DNA from: Nocardioides sp. Arc9.136
GTDB taxonomy: Bacteria > Actinomycetota > Actinomycetes > Propionibacteriales > Nocardioidaceae
NCBI RefSeq assembly: GCF_030506255.1
Contig: NZ_CP113431.1
Location: forward strand, 1,674,001-1,738,000
Direction: 5' to 3'
Length of the DNA: 64,000 bases
Notes under the pieces: model-generated
What the model was told of the DNA's origin: nothing
Database searches by the model: none
Seen by the model: the letters and a program-made list of their open reading frames with translations, nothing else
Part shown: piece by piece, positions 29,784 to 38,399 of the stretch
How the letters are laid out: the number at the start of each line of letters is the position of its first letter
How positions within the stretch are numbered: the first letter of the stretch is position 1
Position numbers and translations under genes: made by a program

Positions 29784-30425
29784 ATGCGCACCTCCACCAC
29801 CACGAACCGCAAGAACACCCGCAAGACCGCCGCGAAGATCGCCGCCTCTGTCGTCCTGGTCGCCGGCGCCGCGTCGGTCGCGGGCCTCGGCACCTTCGGT
29901 GCGTTCACCTCGACGACCTCGGCCTCCGAGCAGGTCGCCGCGGGCACCATCACCCTCGGCCTGGGCGCCGCGTCCCAGCCCACCTCGGTGCAGGCCGCCG
30001 GCCTGGTCCCCGGTGACAACGTCCAGCGCGACCTCACCCTGACCCGCGGCGCCACCGACGAGAAGTTCGGCTCGGTCTCGATGACCACCACGCCGAAGGT
30101 CGGCAGCCTGCTCACCACCGACACCGCCAACGGCCTCAAGCTCGCCGTCGACCAGTGCTCGGTGCCGTGGACCAAGGCGACCCCCGCCGCGACGAACGGC
30201 GCCCTCACCTGCTCCGGCACGACCACCTCGGTGCTCGCCGCCAGCCCGGTCATCGGCGCCAACCGCGCCCTGCCCGTCGCCCTGACCTCGCTCAACGACG
30301 CCAAGACCTCCTACCTGCGGGTCACGATGACCCTGCCGGAGGCCGCGGGCAACGACTTCCAGGGCAAGAACGCCACCGTCGACTTCACCTTCGACGCCAC
30401 CCAGCGCGCCGCCGAGAGCCGCTGA
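29784..30425 (+). CDS. TasA/CalY-like secreted protein with SipW-cognate signal
   Basis: A 213-aa secreted protein. Residues 1-35 are a basic, then hydrophobic leader. Residues 34-58 (GLGTFGAFTSTTSASEQVAA, then GTITL) match the SipW-cognate signal pattern of TasA/camelysin proteins: cleavage region, F-x-S/D-T-T, then A-G-T-I-x-L. The mature part is a predicted beta-rich, Thr/Ser-rich domain with one Cys pair (CSVPW and TCSG), ending in VDFTFDATQ. TasA relatives form extracellular fibres or are surface proteases. No SipW-type peptidase gene is visible within the window. GGAAGG at 29769-29774 supports the ATG. Confidence 0.75.
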   Translation: MRTSTTTNRKNTRKTAAKIAASVVLVAGAASVAGLGTFGAFTSTTSASEQVAAGTITLGLGAASQPTSVQAAGLVPGDNVQRDLTLTRGATDEKFGSVSMTTTPKVGSLLTTDTANGLKLAVDQCSVPWTKATPAATNGALTCSGTTTSVLAASPVIGANRALPVALTSLNDAKTSYLRVTMTLPEAAGNDFQGKNATVDFTFDATQRAAESR

Positions 30426-30460
30426 CCACCTGCCGACGAGGTCCCAGCAGCACCCCACGG

Positions 30461-30487
30461 ATTCCGGTCGCCGACGGCGGCCGGAAT
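30461..30487 (+). terminator. hairpin after the TasA-like gene
   Basis: A 12-bp stem with one T-G mismatch (a U-G pair in RNA) and loop GAC spans ATTCCGG to CCGGAAT, 36 nt after the stop. There is no T-tract. It suggests the ABC pair downstream is a separate unit. Confidence 0.65.
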
Positions 30488-30537
30488 ATCGTGGCGCGCC
30501 CCGGAGGTTGAGCCCGGGCCGAGGGAAGCAGGAGCGG

Positions 30538-32349
30538 GTGACGGACGAGCAGGAGCAAGGCCGGGGTTCCACGAGCGCGGGGTTCCGCGTGCTGTGGGTG
30601 GCGATCCGGCGCGAGCCGTGGATCTTCACCCTGTCGACCCTCGGGAGCGTCCTGTTCGGCGCGCTGACCGTCGCCGACGCCTGGGTCCTGGGCTGGTCCA
30701 CCGACCACGTCGTCCTGCCGGCCTTCGAGGACGGCGAGGTGGGCGCCGACATGCTGCTCGCCGTCCTCGGCCTCTTCCTCGGCGTCGCGATCCTCCGCGC
30801 GGTCGGCATCGTGGCCCGCCGCCTCGGCGCGGGCGTCATGCAGTACCGGATGCAGGCGCACACGCGCCGCGCGGTCACGCGCCAGTACCTCTCGCTCCCC
30901 ATGGCGTGGCACCAGCGCCACCCCACCGGCCAGCTGCTCTCCAACGCCAACTCCGACGTCGAGGCGGCGTGGGGACCGATCGCACCGCTGCCCATGGCCG
31001 TCGGGACGGTCGCGATGATGGCGATCGCCGTGGTCCAGATGCTGCTGGCCGACCTCGTCCTCGCCGTCGTCGGGCTGACCATCTTCCCGGTCGTCATCGC
31101 GGTGAACGTCGCCTACCAGCGTCTGGCCCAGGGCTGGATGACCCGGGCACAGCAGCTGCGCGCCGAGGTCAGCGAGATCGCCCACGAGTCCTTCGACGGG
31201 GCGATGGTCGTCAAGACCCTCGGCCGCGAGGGCGAGGAGACCGAGCGGTTCGCCGCCCGGGCGCGCGAGCTGCGCGACGTCAACATCAAGGCAGGTCGCA
31301 TCCGCGCGGCGTTCGACCCGACGCTGGCCGCGCTGCCCAACCTCGGGGTGCTCGTCGTCCTCGCCGTGGGCGTCTCGCGGGTGCTCAGCGGCGCCACCGA
31401 CGCCGGCGACGTGGTCACCGTGGCCTACCTGCTCACCATCGTCTCCTTCCCGATCCGCTCCATCGGCTGGCTGCTGGGGGAGTTCCCGCGCAGCGTCGTG
31501 GGCTACCGCCGCGTGCGCAGCGTGCTGGACGCGACCGGCGAGATGCCGTACGGCGACCGCACCGTGCCCGCGGGCGGGACCGGCCCCCGCGGCGCCTCGC
31601 TCGCGGTCGAGTGTCTCGCCTACTCCTACGAGCCCGGCCAACGGCTGCTCGACGGCGTCGACTTCTCCGTGGCCCCCGGCCGCACCGTGGCGGTCGTGGG
31701 CGCGACCGCGTCCGGCAAGAGCACCCTCACCATGCTGCTGAGCCGCCTGGTCGACCCCGACGGCGGTCGGATCCTCCTCGACGGCACCGACCTGCGCGAC
31801 CTGGCCCGCGGCGAGCTCGCCGACGCCGTTGCGACCGTCCCGCAGACGCCGTTCCTCTTCGACGACACCGTCCGCGGCAACGTCACCCTCGGCGCCGACG
31901 TCTCCGACGAGGAGGTGTGGGCGGCGCTGCGCGCCGCGCAGGCCGACGGGTTCGTCGCCGCCCTCCCGCACGGCCTCGACGCCCGGCTGGGGGAGCGGGG
32001 GACCTCGCTCTCGGGCGGCCAGCGTCAGCGGATCTCGCTGGCCCGTGCGCTCGTGCGCCGCCCGCGGCTGCTGGTGCTCGACGACGCGACCTCCGCGGTC
32101 GACCCGGAGGTCGAGGCGCGCATCCTCGCCGCCCTCCGCGACGAGACCGACGCCGGCCCGACCCTCGTCGTCGTGGCCTACCGCAAGGCGACGATCGCCC
32201 TGGCCGACGAGGTCGTCCACCTCCAGGACGGCCGCGTCGCCGACCGCGGCACGCACGCCGAGCTGCTGCGCCGGAGCCCGGCGTACGCCAACCTCGTCAA
32301 CGCCTACGAGCAGGAGCACGAGCCCGAGGGGCAGGAGGTGGGCGCATGA
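30538..32349 (+). CDS. heterodimeric ABC exporter subunit 1 (degenerate ATPase site)
   Basis: A 603-aa half-transporter: a six-helix type IV exporter membrane domain (about 15-320) and an ATPase domain. Walker A is GATASGKST (Lys394) and the signature is intact LSGGQRQ (491-497). Walker B is LVLDDATSAVD, with Asp516 where the catalytic Glu should be, and the switch His is replaced by Tyr548 (VAYRKAT). GTG 30538 is chosen for the AGGAG just upstream and family length; TTG 30508 is also in frame. It overlaps subunit 2 by 4 nt. Substrate unknown; lipid, peptide or drug export are typical. Confidence 0.88.
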   Translation: MTDEQEQGRGSTSAGFRVLWVAIRREPWIFTLSTLGSVLFGALTVADAWVLGWSTDHVVLPAFEDGEVGADMLLAVLGLFLGVAILRAVGIVARRLGAGVMQYRMQAHTRRAVTRQYLSLPMAWHQRHPTGQLLSNANSDVEAAWGPIAPLPMAVGTVAMMAIAVVQMLLADLVLAVVGLTIFPVVIAVNVAYQRLAQGWMTRAQQLRAEVSEIAHESFDGAMVVKTLGREGEETERFAARARELRDVNIKAGRIRAAFDPTLAALPNLGVLVVLAVGVSRVLSGATDAGDVVTVAYLLTIVSFPIRSIGWLLGEFPRSVVGYRRVRSVLDATGEMPYGDRTVPAGGTGPRGASLAVECLAYSYEPGQRLLDGVDFSVAPGRTVAVVGATASGKSTLTMLLSRLVDPDGGRILLDGTDLRDLARGELADAVATVPQTPFLFDDTVRGNVTLGADVSDEEVWAALRAAQADGFVAALPHGLDARLGERGTSLSGGQRQRISLARALVRRPRLLVLDDATSAVDPEVEARILAALRDETDAGPTLVVVAYRKATIALADEVVHLQDGRVADRGTHAELLRRSPAYANLVNAYEQEHEPEGQEVGA

Positions 32350-34142
32350 GCACCGTCATGGACTCCGGCGAGGACATCGGTGCGATCCGCACCATCCGCC
32401 GCGGCGTGCACTTCTCGCCCGAGCTCAAGGAGGGCATCGGCGGCACGCTCGTGCTGGCGGTGCTCGCCTCCATCGGCCAGGTCGTCGTCCCGGTGGTGGT
32501 CCAGCAGGTGCTGGACCGCGGGGTCAACGGCCCCGACGGCCCCGACGTGTCGTTCACGGTCTGGGCCGGCGTCATCGCCGCGCTGGCGATCGTGGTGACC
32601 AGCTGGGCGTCGTACGCCATGACCACGCGGCTCTTCACCACCGCCGAGCGGGGGCTCGCGACGCTGCGGACCAAGGCCTTCCGCCACGTCCACGACCTGC
32701 CGCTGCTGACGCAGAACACCGAGCGCCGCGGCGCGCTGGTCGCCCGGGTCACCAGCGACGTCGACCAGGTCAGCCAGTTCCTCGTCTTCGGCGGGCTGCT
32801 CTTCGTGGTCAGCGTCGGGCAGGTGGTGATCGCGACCATCGTGATGGTCGTCTACAGCTGGCAGCTCGCCCTCGTGGTGTGGCTCTGCTTCGCGCCGCTG
32901 TTCCTGTCGCTGCGCTACTTCCAGCGCAAGCTCTCCGACGCGTACGGCACCGTGCGGCGCCAGGTCGGCCTGATGCTCTCCGCCGTGTCCGAGCCGGTCG
33001 TCGGTGCCGCGGTCGTGCGGTCCTACGCCGTCGAGGACCGGACCCAGCGCCGCATCGACGAGGCCATCGACGCCCACAAGGCCGCCAGCACCCGCGCGCA
33101 GGGCTTCACGGCGTTCTCCTTCTCCCTCGGCGGCGTCTCGGCCGGCCTCGCCAACGCCGGCGTGCTCATCGTCGGCATCTGGCTGGGCCAGGGCCGGCTG
33201 TGGGGCGGCGACATCACCGCCGGTGAGGTCGTGGCCTTCGCGTTCCTCGTGACGCTGTTCGTCGGCCCGGTGCAGATGGGCACCCAGATCCTCACCGACG
33301 CCCAGAACGCCATCGCCGGCTGGCGCCGGGTGATCGGCATCCTGGAGACGCCGGCCGACCTGGTCGACCCGGGCGAGGACGGCGTCGTGCTGCCGCGCGG
33401 CCCGATCGACGTGCGGTTCCAGGACGTGTCGTTCGCCTACCCCGGTGGTCCGATGGTGCTCCGCGACATCGACCTGGCCATCGCCTCGGGCACGCGGGTC
33501 GCCGTGGTCGGCGAGACCGGTTCGGGCAAGTCGACCGTCGCCAAGCTGCTGACCCGGCTGATGGACCCCTCCGAGGGTCGCGTGCTGCTCGACGGCGTCG
33601 ACGTCCGCGACATCCGGTCGGAGTCGCTGCGGCGCAGCGTCGTGCTGGTCCCGCAGGAGGGCTTCCTCTTCGACGACACCCTCGCCGCGAACGTCCGCTA
33701 CGGCCGCCTGCACGCGACCGAGGACGAGATCCGCGCGAGCGCGGAGGAGCTCGGCCTCGGGGACTGGCTCGCCGGCCTGCCGCGCGGGCTGGAGACGCGC
33801 GTCGGGCAGCGGGGCGAGTCGCTCTCGGCCGGCGAGCGGCAGCTCGTGGCGCTGCTGCGCGCGCACCTCGCCGACCCCGACCTGCTCGTCCTCGACGAGG
33901 CGACCAGCGCGGTGGACCCGGCGCTGGAGATGCGCATCGGCCGGGCGCTCGAGCGGCTGATGAGCGGGCGCACGTCGGTGACCATCGCCCACCGGCTCTC
34001 CACCGCGGAGAACGCCGACGAGGTCGTCGTCGTCGACCGGGGTCGCGTCGTGCAGCGGGGGCCGCACGCCGCGCTCGTCGCCGAGGAGGGCGGCGTGTAC
34101 GCCGGGCTGCACGCCTCCTGGATCGCCCAGCAGGGCCGCTGA
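32346..34142 (+). CDS. heterodimeric ABC exporter subunit 2 (canonical ATPase residues)
   Basis: A 598-aa half-transporter paired with the preceding gene (ATGA overlap). It has six membrane helices (about 35-330) and an ATPase domain with Walker A GETGSGKST (Lys395), Walker B LVLDEATSAVD with catalytic Glu518, and switch His549 (IAHRLST). Its signature is altered, LSAGERQ (493-499). Together with the Asp/Tyr changes in subunit 1 this gives one canonical and one degenerate composite site, as in heterodimeric exporters of the TmrAB/BmrCD kind. Confidence 0.88.
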   Translation: MSTVMDSGEDIGAIRTIRRGVHFSPELKEGIGGTLVLAVLASIGQVVVPVVVQQVLDRGVNGPDGPDVSFTVWAGVIAALAIVVTSWASYAMTTRLFTTAERGLATLRTKAFRHVHDLPLLTQNTERRGALVARVTSDVDQVSQFLVFGGLLFVVSVGQVVIATIVMVVYSWQLALVVWLCFAPLFLSLRYFQRKLSDAYGTVRRQVGLMLSAVSEPVVGAAVVRSYAVEDRTQRRIDEAIDAHKAASTRAQGFTAFSFSLGGVSAGLANAGVLIVGIWLGQGRLWGGDITAGEVVAFAFLVTLFVGPVQMGTQILTDAQNAIAGWRRVIGILETPADLVDPGEDGVVLPRGPIDVRFQDVSFAYPGGPMVLRDIDLAIASGTRVAVVGETGSGKSTVAKLLTRLMDPSEGRVLLDGVDVRDIRSESLRRSVVLVPQEGFLFDDTLAANVRYGRLHATEDEIRASAEELGLGDWLAGLPRGLETRVGQRGESLSAGERQLVALLRAHLADPDLLVLDEATSAVDPALEMRIGRALERLMSGRTSVTIAHRLSTAENADEVVVVDRGRVVQRGPHAALVAEEGGVYAGLHASWIAQQGR

Positions 34143-34189
34143 CCCGCCGGGCCGCCGCGCCGGGCCCGGTACGGCCCTAGCTGTGATAC

Positions 34190-35365
34190 CTAGCCCCGCA
34201 GCTCCGCGGTGGTCGCCGGGGTCGGGCGCGGCGTGCTCGGCTGGCGCGCGTGGACGGCGACGCTCGCCACGACCAGGGCCGCGGCGGTCCCGAAGGCGAC
34301 GGTCGGCGTCGTCGCCCCGGACAGCGCGCCGAGCCCGGCGGCGCCGACGGCCTGCCCGGCGGTCAGCGCGATGAACAGCGCGGCGGTCGCCTGGGCCGCC
34401 CCGCGGGGGACGACCCGGGTGGCCACGGCGATGAGCACGCCGCTGAGGGCGACGTAGCCGCCGCCGAAGGCGGCCAGCGCCACCGCCGCTGCCGGGACGC
34501 TGGCCGGTGCGGCCACCAGGAGCGCGGTCGCCGCCGCCACGACGAGGGCCGACCCCGTCCAGGCCCGCTGCGGACCCCACCGCACGACGAGGTCCCCGCT
34601 GAACGCACCGAGCACCCCGGCACCGCCGAGCACGGCCCACAGGAGGGCCGTGGTCGCCCCACCCATCCCGCCGTCCTCGCCGAGGAGCTCGCGCCCGAAG
34701 GTCCACACCGCGGCGCTCCCGGCGCCGGCGAGGACGGCGGCCAGCATGGCGGGCCGCACCGCGGAGAGGTCCACCCCCGGACGGTCCGCGTCCGGTCCCG
34801 CCTCTGCCGCCGCCCAGGTCGCGCGCCGGTCGGCCCACCACGTGGTGAGCAGCGCGGCGACGGCGAAGCCCAGCCACAGCAGGCGCCACTGGTCAGCCAC
34901 CACCGCGGCGAGCAGGCCACCGGCCACCACCCCGAGCCCGGTACCGCTGTTGACCACCGCCTGCGCACGGTCCGCGGCCGGAGCCCGGACGGTGGCGGCC
35001 ACCGCGGCCACCAGCGCCGGCGAGGCCAGCCCGGCGCCGCTGCCACCGACGAGGACCCCTGCGGCGAGGGCCGGGGCGGACCACGCGAGGCCGACCGTCG
35101 CGGACCCGGCGGCGGCGAGGAGGCCCGCCACCCACAGCGTGACCCGCGGGTGGCCGCGGGCGACCAGCCGGTGCGCGAGCAGCGCCGCGGCGCAGTACCC
35201 GGCGAAGCTGCCGCCGGCCACCGCACCCGCGATGCCGGGCGAGATGGCGAACTCGTCGGCCAGGACCGGCAGGTGCAGGCCGTAGCCGAACCGGACCAGC
35301 CCGTAGGTGACCGCGATGACGGCCGTCCCCGCCGCGACGACACCCCGGTGCTCCGTGCTTCCCAT
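34190..35365 (-). CDS. MFS transporter
   Basis: A 391-aa protein with twelve hydrophobic segments and the MFS gating region around [16 protein letters not shown] (loop 2-3). [15 protein letters not shown] and [14 protein letters not shown] lie in helices 4 and 5. It resembles YbfB/YjiJ-like or sugar/drug efflux carriers; the substrate is not readable. ATG 35365 has GAGGAG 6 nt upstream on the minus strand. It is divergent from a TetR gene with two operator-like repeats between them, so it is probably that regulator's target. Confidence 0.85.
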   Translation of the reverse strand: MGSTEHRGVVAAGTAVIAVTYGLVRFGYGLHLPVLADEFAISPGIAGAVAGGSFAGYCAAALLAHRLVARGHPRVTLWVAGLLAAAGSATVGLAWSAPALAAGVLVGGSGAGLASPALVAAVAATVRAPAADRAQAVVNSGTGLGVVAGGLLAAVVADQWRLLWLGFAVAALLTTWWADRRATWAAAEAGPDADRPGVDLSAVRPAMLAAVLAGAGSAAVWTFGRELLGEDGGMGGATTALLWAVLGGAGVLGAFSGDLVVRWGPQRAWTGSALVVAAATALLVAAPASVPAAAVALAAFGGGYVALSGVLIAVATRVVPRGAAQATAALFIALTAGQAVGAAGLGALSGATTPTVAFGTAAALVVASVAVHARQPSTPRPTPATTAELRG

Positions 35366-35377
35366 GCCTGCTCCTCG

Positions 35378-35414
35378 ACAATAACGATCGTTACGGTGAG
35401 CCGATCGTTACAGT
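35378..35414. promoter_or_regulatory. divergent MFS/tetR promoters with TetR-type operators
   Basis: TAACGATCGTTA (35382-35393) is a perfect 12-bp palindrome. GATCGTTAC recurs at 35386 and 35403, a 17-bp direct repeat. The minus-strand -10 TATTGT (35383-35378) for the MFS gene and the plus-strand -10 TACAGT (35409-35414) for tetR sit in or beside these repeats. Repression of both genes by TetR is the simplest reading. Confidence 0.7.
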
Positions 35415-35420
35415 AGCCGC

Positions 35421-36017
35421 ATGGTGGAGGCCCAGACCCGGACGGGTGCCCGTGACCGCATCCTCGACGCCGCGGAGCGGCTCTTCTACGCGCACGGGAT
35501 CGCCGCCACCGGCGTGGACGCGGTGCTGCGCGAGGCCGGGGCGTCGCCGGCCACCCTCTACGCGCAGTTCGGGGGCAAGGACGGGCTGGTCGCCGCCTAC
35601 CTCGAGCGCCGGCACGACCGGTGGCGCGCGGCCTGGGACGAAGCGCTCGCCGCGGCCGAGGGGCCCGAGGCGCGGCTGCTGTCGGTCCTGGACGCCGTGG
35701 CCGGCTTCCGTCGGGAGCACGGTGCGACCCGCGGGTGCGCCGTGCTGGCGGCGGCCGTGGAGCTGCCCGCGGCCGGCCACCCCGCGCGGGCCTGGGTCGA
35801 CGCCGACACCCGGCTGCTGCGCGAGCGGCTCCGCGGCCTCGCCGCCGAGGCGGGCGCGGACGACGCCGACGCGCTGGCCGCCGAGCTGCTGGTCGTCTAC
35901 GACGGGCTCCTGGCGGCGTACGCCCGGGGGGACGCCGGGCCGGGGCCCGACCCGCTCGTGCTGGCCAGGGACCTCGCCGAGGCCGCCGTCGACCGGCGGA
36001 CCCGCCGCTCGGGCTGA
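35421..36017 (+). CDS. TetR-family transcriptional regulator
   Basis: A 198-aa regulator. The N-terminal helix-turn-helix (about 8-55) reads [20 protein letters not shown], then [19 protein letters not shown]. The C-terminal ligand domain is helical, with a Cys in [18 protein letters not shown] 35421 follows TACAGT by 6 nt without a Shine-Dalgarno, pointing to a leaderless transcript. It is divergent from the MFS gene. Confidence 0.92.
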   Translation: MVEAQTRTGARDRILDAAERLFYAHGIAATGVDAVLREAGASPATLYAQFGGKDGLVAAYLERRHDRWRAAWDEALAAAEGPEARLLSVLDAVAGFRREHGATRGCAVLAAAVELPAAGHPARAWVDADTRLLRERLRGLAAEAGADDADALAAELLVVYDGLLAAYARGDAGPGPDPLVLARDLAEAAVDRRTRRSG

Positions 36018-36020
36018 GCC

Positions 36021-36102
36021 GGCGACGGTCGGCGACGGCCGGCGACGGCCGGCGGCGGCCGGCGGCGGCCGGCGGCGGTCGGGCGGCGGTCGGGCGGCGG
36101 TC
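36021..36102 (+). repeat. GC-only tandem repeat, six 10-bp and two 11-bp units
   Basis: Six consecutive 10-bp units, GGCGACGGTC, GGCGACGGCC (twice), GGCGGCGGCC (twice) and GGCGGCGGTC, fill 36021-36080. Two GGGCGGCGGTC units follow to 36102. It begins 3 nt after the tetR stop. Confidence 0.9.
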
Positions 36103-36121
36103 GGGTGCTCGCGCCCGACCG
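36098..36121 (+). terminator. hairpin after tetR
   Basis: CGGTCGGG-TGCTCGCG-CCCGACCG is a perfect 8-bp stem using the end of the tandem repeat. It ends 3 nt before the hisI -10 hexamer. Confidence 0.55.
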
Positions 36122-36135
36122 GGGATACTGGCCCG

Positions 36136-36483
36136 GTGAGCTCCCTGGCCCCCGACATCGCCGACCGACTCAAGCGCACCGCCGACGGCCTGGTGCCCGC
36201 GGTCGTGCAGCAGCACGACACCGGCGAGGTCCTCATGCTCGGCTGGATGGACGACGAGGCCCTGCACCGCACGCTCACGACCGGGCGCGCGACGTACTGG
36301 TCCCGCTCCCGCCAGGAGTACTGGATCAAGGGGGGGACCTCCGGCAACGTCCAGTGGGTCAAGCAGGTCCGCCTCGACTGCGACGGCGACACGCTGCTGG
36401 TCAAGGTCGACCAGGAGGGCGCGGCCTGCCACACCGGCGACCGGACCTGCTTCGACGCGGTGGAGCTGCCGACCCGTGGCTGA
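36136..36483 (+). CDS. hisI: phosphoribosyl-AMP cyclohydrolase HisI
   Basis: HisI opens the adenine ring of PR-AMP, the third step of histidine synthesis, using zinc. The 115-aa monofunctional form has [29 protein letters not shown] and the zinc/catalytic motifs [14 protein letters not shown] and [10 protein letters not shown]. It has no fused HisE domain. GTG 36136 follows GATACT (36124-36129) by 6 nt, so it is likely leaderless. It is detached from the main his run by the accessory block and overlaps the next gene by 8 nt. Confidence 0.95.
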   Translation: MSSLAPDIADRLKRTADGLVPAVVQQHDTGEVLMLGWMDDEALHRTLTTGRATYWSRSRQEYWIKGGTSGNVQWVKQVRLDCDGDTLLVKVDQEGAACHTGDRTCFDAVELPTRG

Positions 36484-37096
36484 GACCGCCCCCGCTCCCC
36501 AGACGCCCGCGACGCCTCCGGGCCGGCGCACGTTCGGGCCGGTCGTCCTGCTCGGCCTCGCCGGCGGCACCCTCGCCGCGGTCGGGGGCAGCAGGCCCTG
36601 GGCCGAGGTCGCCGGCGGCTCGGACCAGGCGGGCGCCGTGCTCGGCTACTCCCTCGGCGACACCGGCGAGATGCCGGCCGCGACCGCGGCGGCGCTGGTG
36701 GTGCTCGCCTGTTGGGGCGTCGTGCTGGTCACCCGGCGCCGGGTACGCCGCGCGGTCGCCGTCCTCGGCGCGGTCGCCGCGGTGGGGCTGGCGGCCGCGG
36801 TCGTCGTCGGCTGGTCCTCGACGGTCGACGACCTGCGGGACGCCTACACCGCCGCCAGCTCGACGGCCGAGGTCGGCCGGACCGGTTGGTTCTGGGCCTC
36901 GGCGGTCGGGGCGCTGCTGACCCTCGTCGCCTCGGTCCTCGCGGTGCGGCTGGTCCCGCAGTGGCCGGAGATGGGCAGCCGCTACGACGCCCCGACCGGC
37001 GGCACCGGTGCCGACCCGGTCGCCCGGCCGGTGGAGGAGGCCACCAACATCGACCTGTGGAAGGCGATGGACGAGGGGCACGACCCGACGGCCTGA
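36476..37096 (+). CDS. Trp biosynthesis-associated membrane protein
   Basis: A 206-aa protein with four hydrophobic segments (about 20-38, 60-78, 88-108, 132-155). It has the family pattern of the actinobacterial protein found with trp genes (GSRPWAEV in the first loop; a C-terminal [15 protein letters not shown]). Function is unknown. In relatives I remember, trpE lies between hisI and this gene; here hisI overlaps it directly and no trpE is present. Confidence 0.82.
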   Translation: MAETAPAPQTPATPPGRRTFGPVVLLGLAGGTLAAVGGSRPWAEVAGGSDQAGAVLGYSLGDTGEMPAATAAALVVLACWGVVLVTRRRVRRAVAVLGAVAAVGLAAAVVVGWSSTVDDLRDAYTAASSTAEVGRTGWFWASAVGALLTLVASVLAVRLVPQWPEMGSRYDAPTGGTGADPVARPVEEATNIDLWKAMDEGHDPTA

Positions 37097-37114
37097 TGCC
37101 GTCCCCGGTGTCGC

Positions 37115-37120
37115 TAGGAT
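37115..37120 (+). promoter_or_regulatory. -10 element TAGGAT upstream of the HGxxPAAW gene
   Basis: TAGGAT fits the actinobacterial -10 pattern and lies 56 nt before the ATG at 37177. That start has GAGGAG at 37163-37168. Confidence 0.4.
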
Positions 37121-37176
37121 CGCCCCCGAACCTCCCGCACGACCCTCACCCCGACCCTGATCGAGGAGCACCACGC

Positions 37177-37371
37177 ATGTCTGCTGACAACCACGGCAAC
37201 ACTCCCGCGGCCTGGACCGCCGTCGTGGTGGCCCTGCTCGGCTTCGTGGTCGGCGGCGTCGGGCTGATGCTCGACCCGATCAGCTTCGTGGTCTTCTGGG
37301 TCGGCGTCGCGCTGGCCGTCGGCTCGCTGGTGCTGTTCATCGTCATGGACAAGATGGGCCTGCACGGGTGA
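37177..37371 (+). CDS. HGxxPAAW-family small membrane protein
   Basis: A 64-aa protein with the eponymous motif HGNTPAAWTAV at residues 6-16 and two membrane helices (about 15-33 and 36-56), ending DKMGLHG. This small actinobacterial family accompanies trp genes; its role is unknown. GAGGAG lies 8 nt before the ATG. Confidence 0.85.
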   Translation: MSADNHGNTPAAWTAVVVALLGFVVGGVGLMLDPISFVVFWVGVALAVGSLVLFIVMDKMGLHG

Positions 37372-37378
37372 TCCCGCG

Positions 37379-37774
37379 GTGACCCGCCGGCAGCGCCTCC
37401 TGGCGCCCGCGGTCACCATCGGCGGCCTCGCGGCCGCCACCCTCGCCCTGCACCTGCGCGACCCGCACGAGGGCGGCAGCTGGGGCGTGTGCCCGAGCGC
37501 GCTGCTCGGGCTCTCCTGCCCGGGCTGCGGCGGGCTGCGGGCGGTCAACGACCTCACGCACGGCCGGTGGGCCGACGCCGCCTCGAGCAACCTGCTGCTC
37601 GTCGTGCTGCTGCCCCTCGCGGTGCTCGCCCTCGCGGTGTGGACGGCCGACCGCTGGCGAGACCGGTCCCGCGCGCTCCCCGCCGGGGGGACCGCCTCCT
37701 GCGCCGCGGTCGGCGTCGTGCTGGTCTTCACGGTGCTGCGCAACCTGCCGGCCGGGAGCTGGCTCGCCCCCTGA
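37379..37774 (+). CDS. DUF2752 membrane protein
   Basis: A 131-aa protein with three hydrophobic segments. It has the DUF2752 signature [18 protein letters not shown] followed by a conserved Asn (ASSNLLLV). The CxxC suggests metal or redox chemistry, which is inference only. GTG 37379 is 7 nt after the HGxxPAAW gene. It converges with the DUF4190-like gene. Confidence 0.82.
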   Translation: MTRRQRLLAPAVTIGGLAAATLALHLRDPHEGGSWGVCPSALLGLSCPGCGGLRAVNDLTHGRWADAASSNLLLVVLLPLAVLALAVWTADRWRDRSRALPAGGTASCAAVGVVLVFTVLRNLPAGSWLAP

Positions 37775-37784
37775 CCGGCAGGCC

Positions 37785-37808
37785 CGCGTCGCCACGACGG
37801 GCGACGCG
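37785..37808. terminator. bidirectional hairpin
   Basis: A perfect 9-bp stem CGCGTCGCC/GGCGACGCG with loop ACGACG lies in the 40-bp gap between two convergent genes and can serve both. Confidence 0.65.
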
Positions 37809-37814
37809 TCGGCA

Positions 37815-38234
37815 TCAGCTGGTCTCGATGCCGCCGTCGAAGGTCAGCGCGCCGGTCGCGAACAGGATGATCTGCAGCACCAGCAGCGCCACGGCGATGA
37901 TGCCGAGGATGAAGCCCGCCTTGGCCATGCCGGAGCCGCCCTGGCCGGTGCGGGCGTTCTCCGCCTGGGCGCCACGGCCCAGGATGATCGCCACCACGCC
38001 GAGCGGGCTGCAGCACAGGAGGCCGAGGATGCCGGTGACGAGGGCCCAGACGGCCTTCTTGTTGGTCGGCTGCGGGCCGCCGCCGCCGTAGGACGGCTGA
38101 CCGCCGTACGGGGGCTGGCCACCGCCGTAGGGAGGCTGGCCGCCGCCGTAGGGGGGCTGGCCGCCGGCGCCGCCGTAGGGCGGCTGGCCGCCGTCGTACG
38201 GTCCGGACGGCGGGGGCGGGTCGGTGTAGCTCAT
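37815..38234 (-). CDS. DUF4190-like membrane protein with Gly-Gln-Pro-Pro-Tyr repeats
   Basis: A 139-aa protein. Residues 1-58 are a low-complexity tail of [12 protein letters not shown] repeats. Two membrane helices follow (about 64-85, with [13 protein letters not shown], and 104-128), a DUF4190-like arrangement. The minus-strand ATG (38234) has AGGAGAG about 8 nt upstream. Role unknown; such tails are often protein-interaction or disordered segments. Confidence 0.78.
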   Translation of the reverse strand: MSYTDPPPPSGPYDGGQPPYGGAGGQPPYGGGQPPYGGGQPPYGGQPSYGGGGPQPTNKKAVWALVTGILGLLCCSPLGVVAIILGRGAQAENARTGQGGSGMAKAGFILGIIAVALLVLQIILFATGALTFDGGIETS

Positions 38235-38287
38235 GAGGGGTCTCTCCTGGGTCTCGTGGCCGGGGTCCCAGCGCCCGGCCGGTGGAA

Positions 38288-38302
38288 GGACCGTAGCGGT
38301 CC
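38288..38302. promoter_or_regulatory. dyad between the DUF4190-like gene and trpC
   Basis: GGACCG-TAG-CGGTCC is a perfect 6-bp dyad in the 165-bp divergent spacer, a plausible operator position for either gene. No trp leader peptide with consecutive Trp codons is visible. Confidence 0.35.
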
Positions 38303-38399
38303 GCGTGACAGACTCCTGGGAGGCGGAACCGCTGCCCGACGGCGCGGTCCCACCCGTGCACCTGCCCGACCCGAACGAGATCCGATCCGAGGAGGACCC

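Noticed and set aside
36021..36102. Tandem repeats resembling a CRISPR array
   Set aside because: Units are contiguous 10-11 bp without unique spacers, and no cas genes are present. No CRISPR array was seen anywhere in the window.
28956..36120. The accessory block as a genomic island or prophage
   Set aside because: No integrase, transposase, tRNA-adjacent attachment site or flanking direct repeats were seen, and base composition stays similar apart from short spacers.
38305..38399. Frame beginning [13 protein letters not shown] upstream of trpC as a trp leader peptide
   Set aside because: It holds only one Trp codon, continues into trpC in another frame without an early stop, and has no attenuator-like hairpin, so it does not look like a leader peptide.
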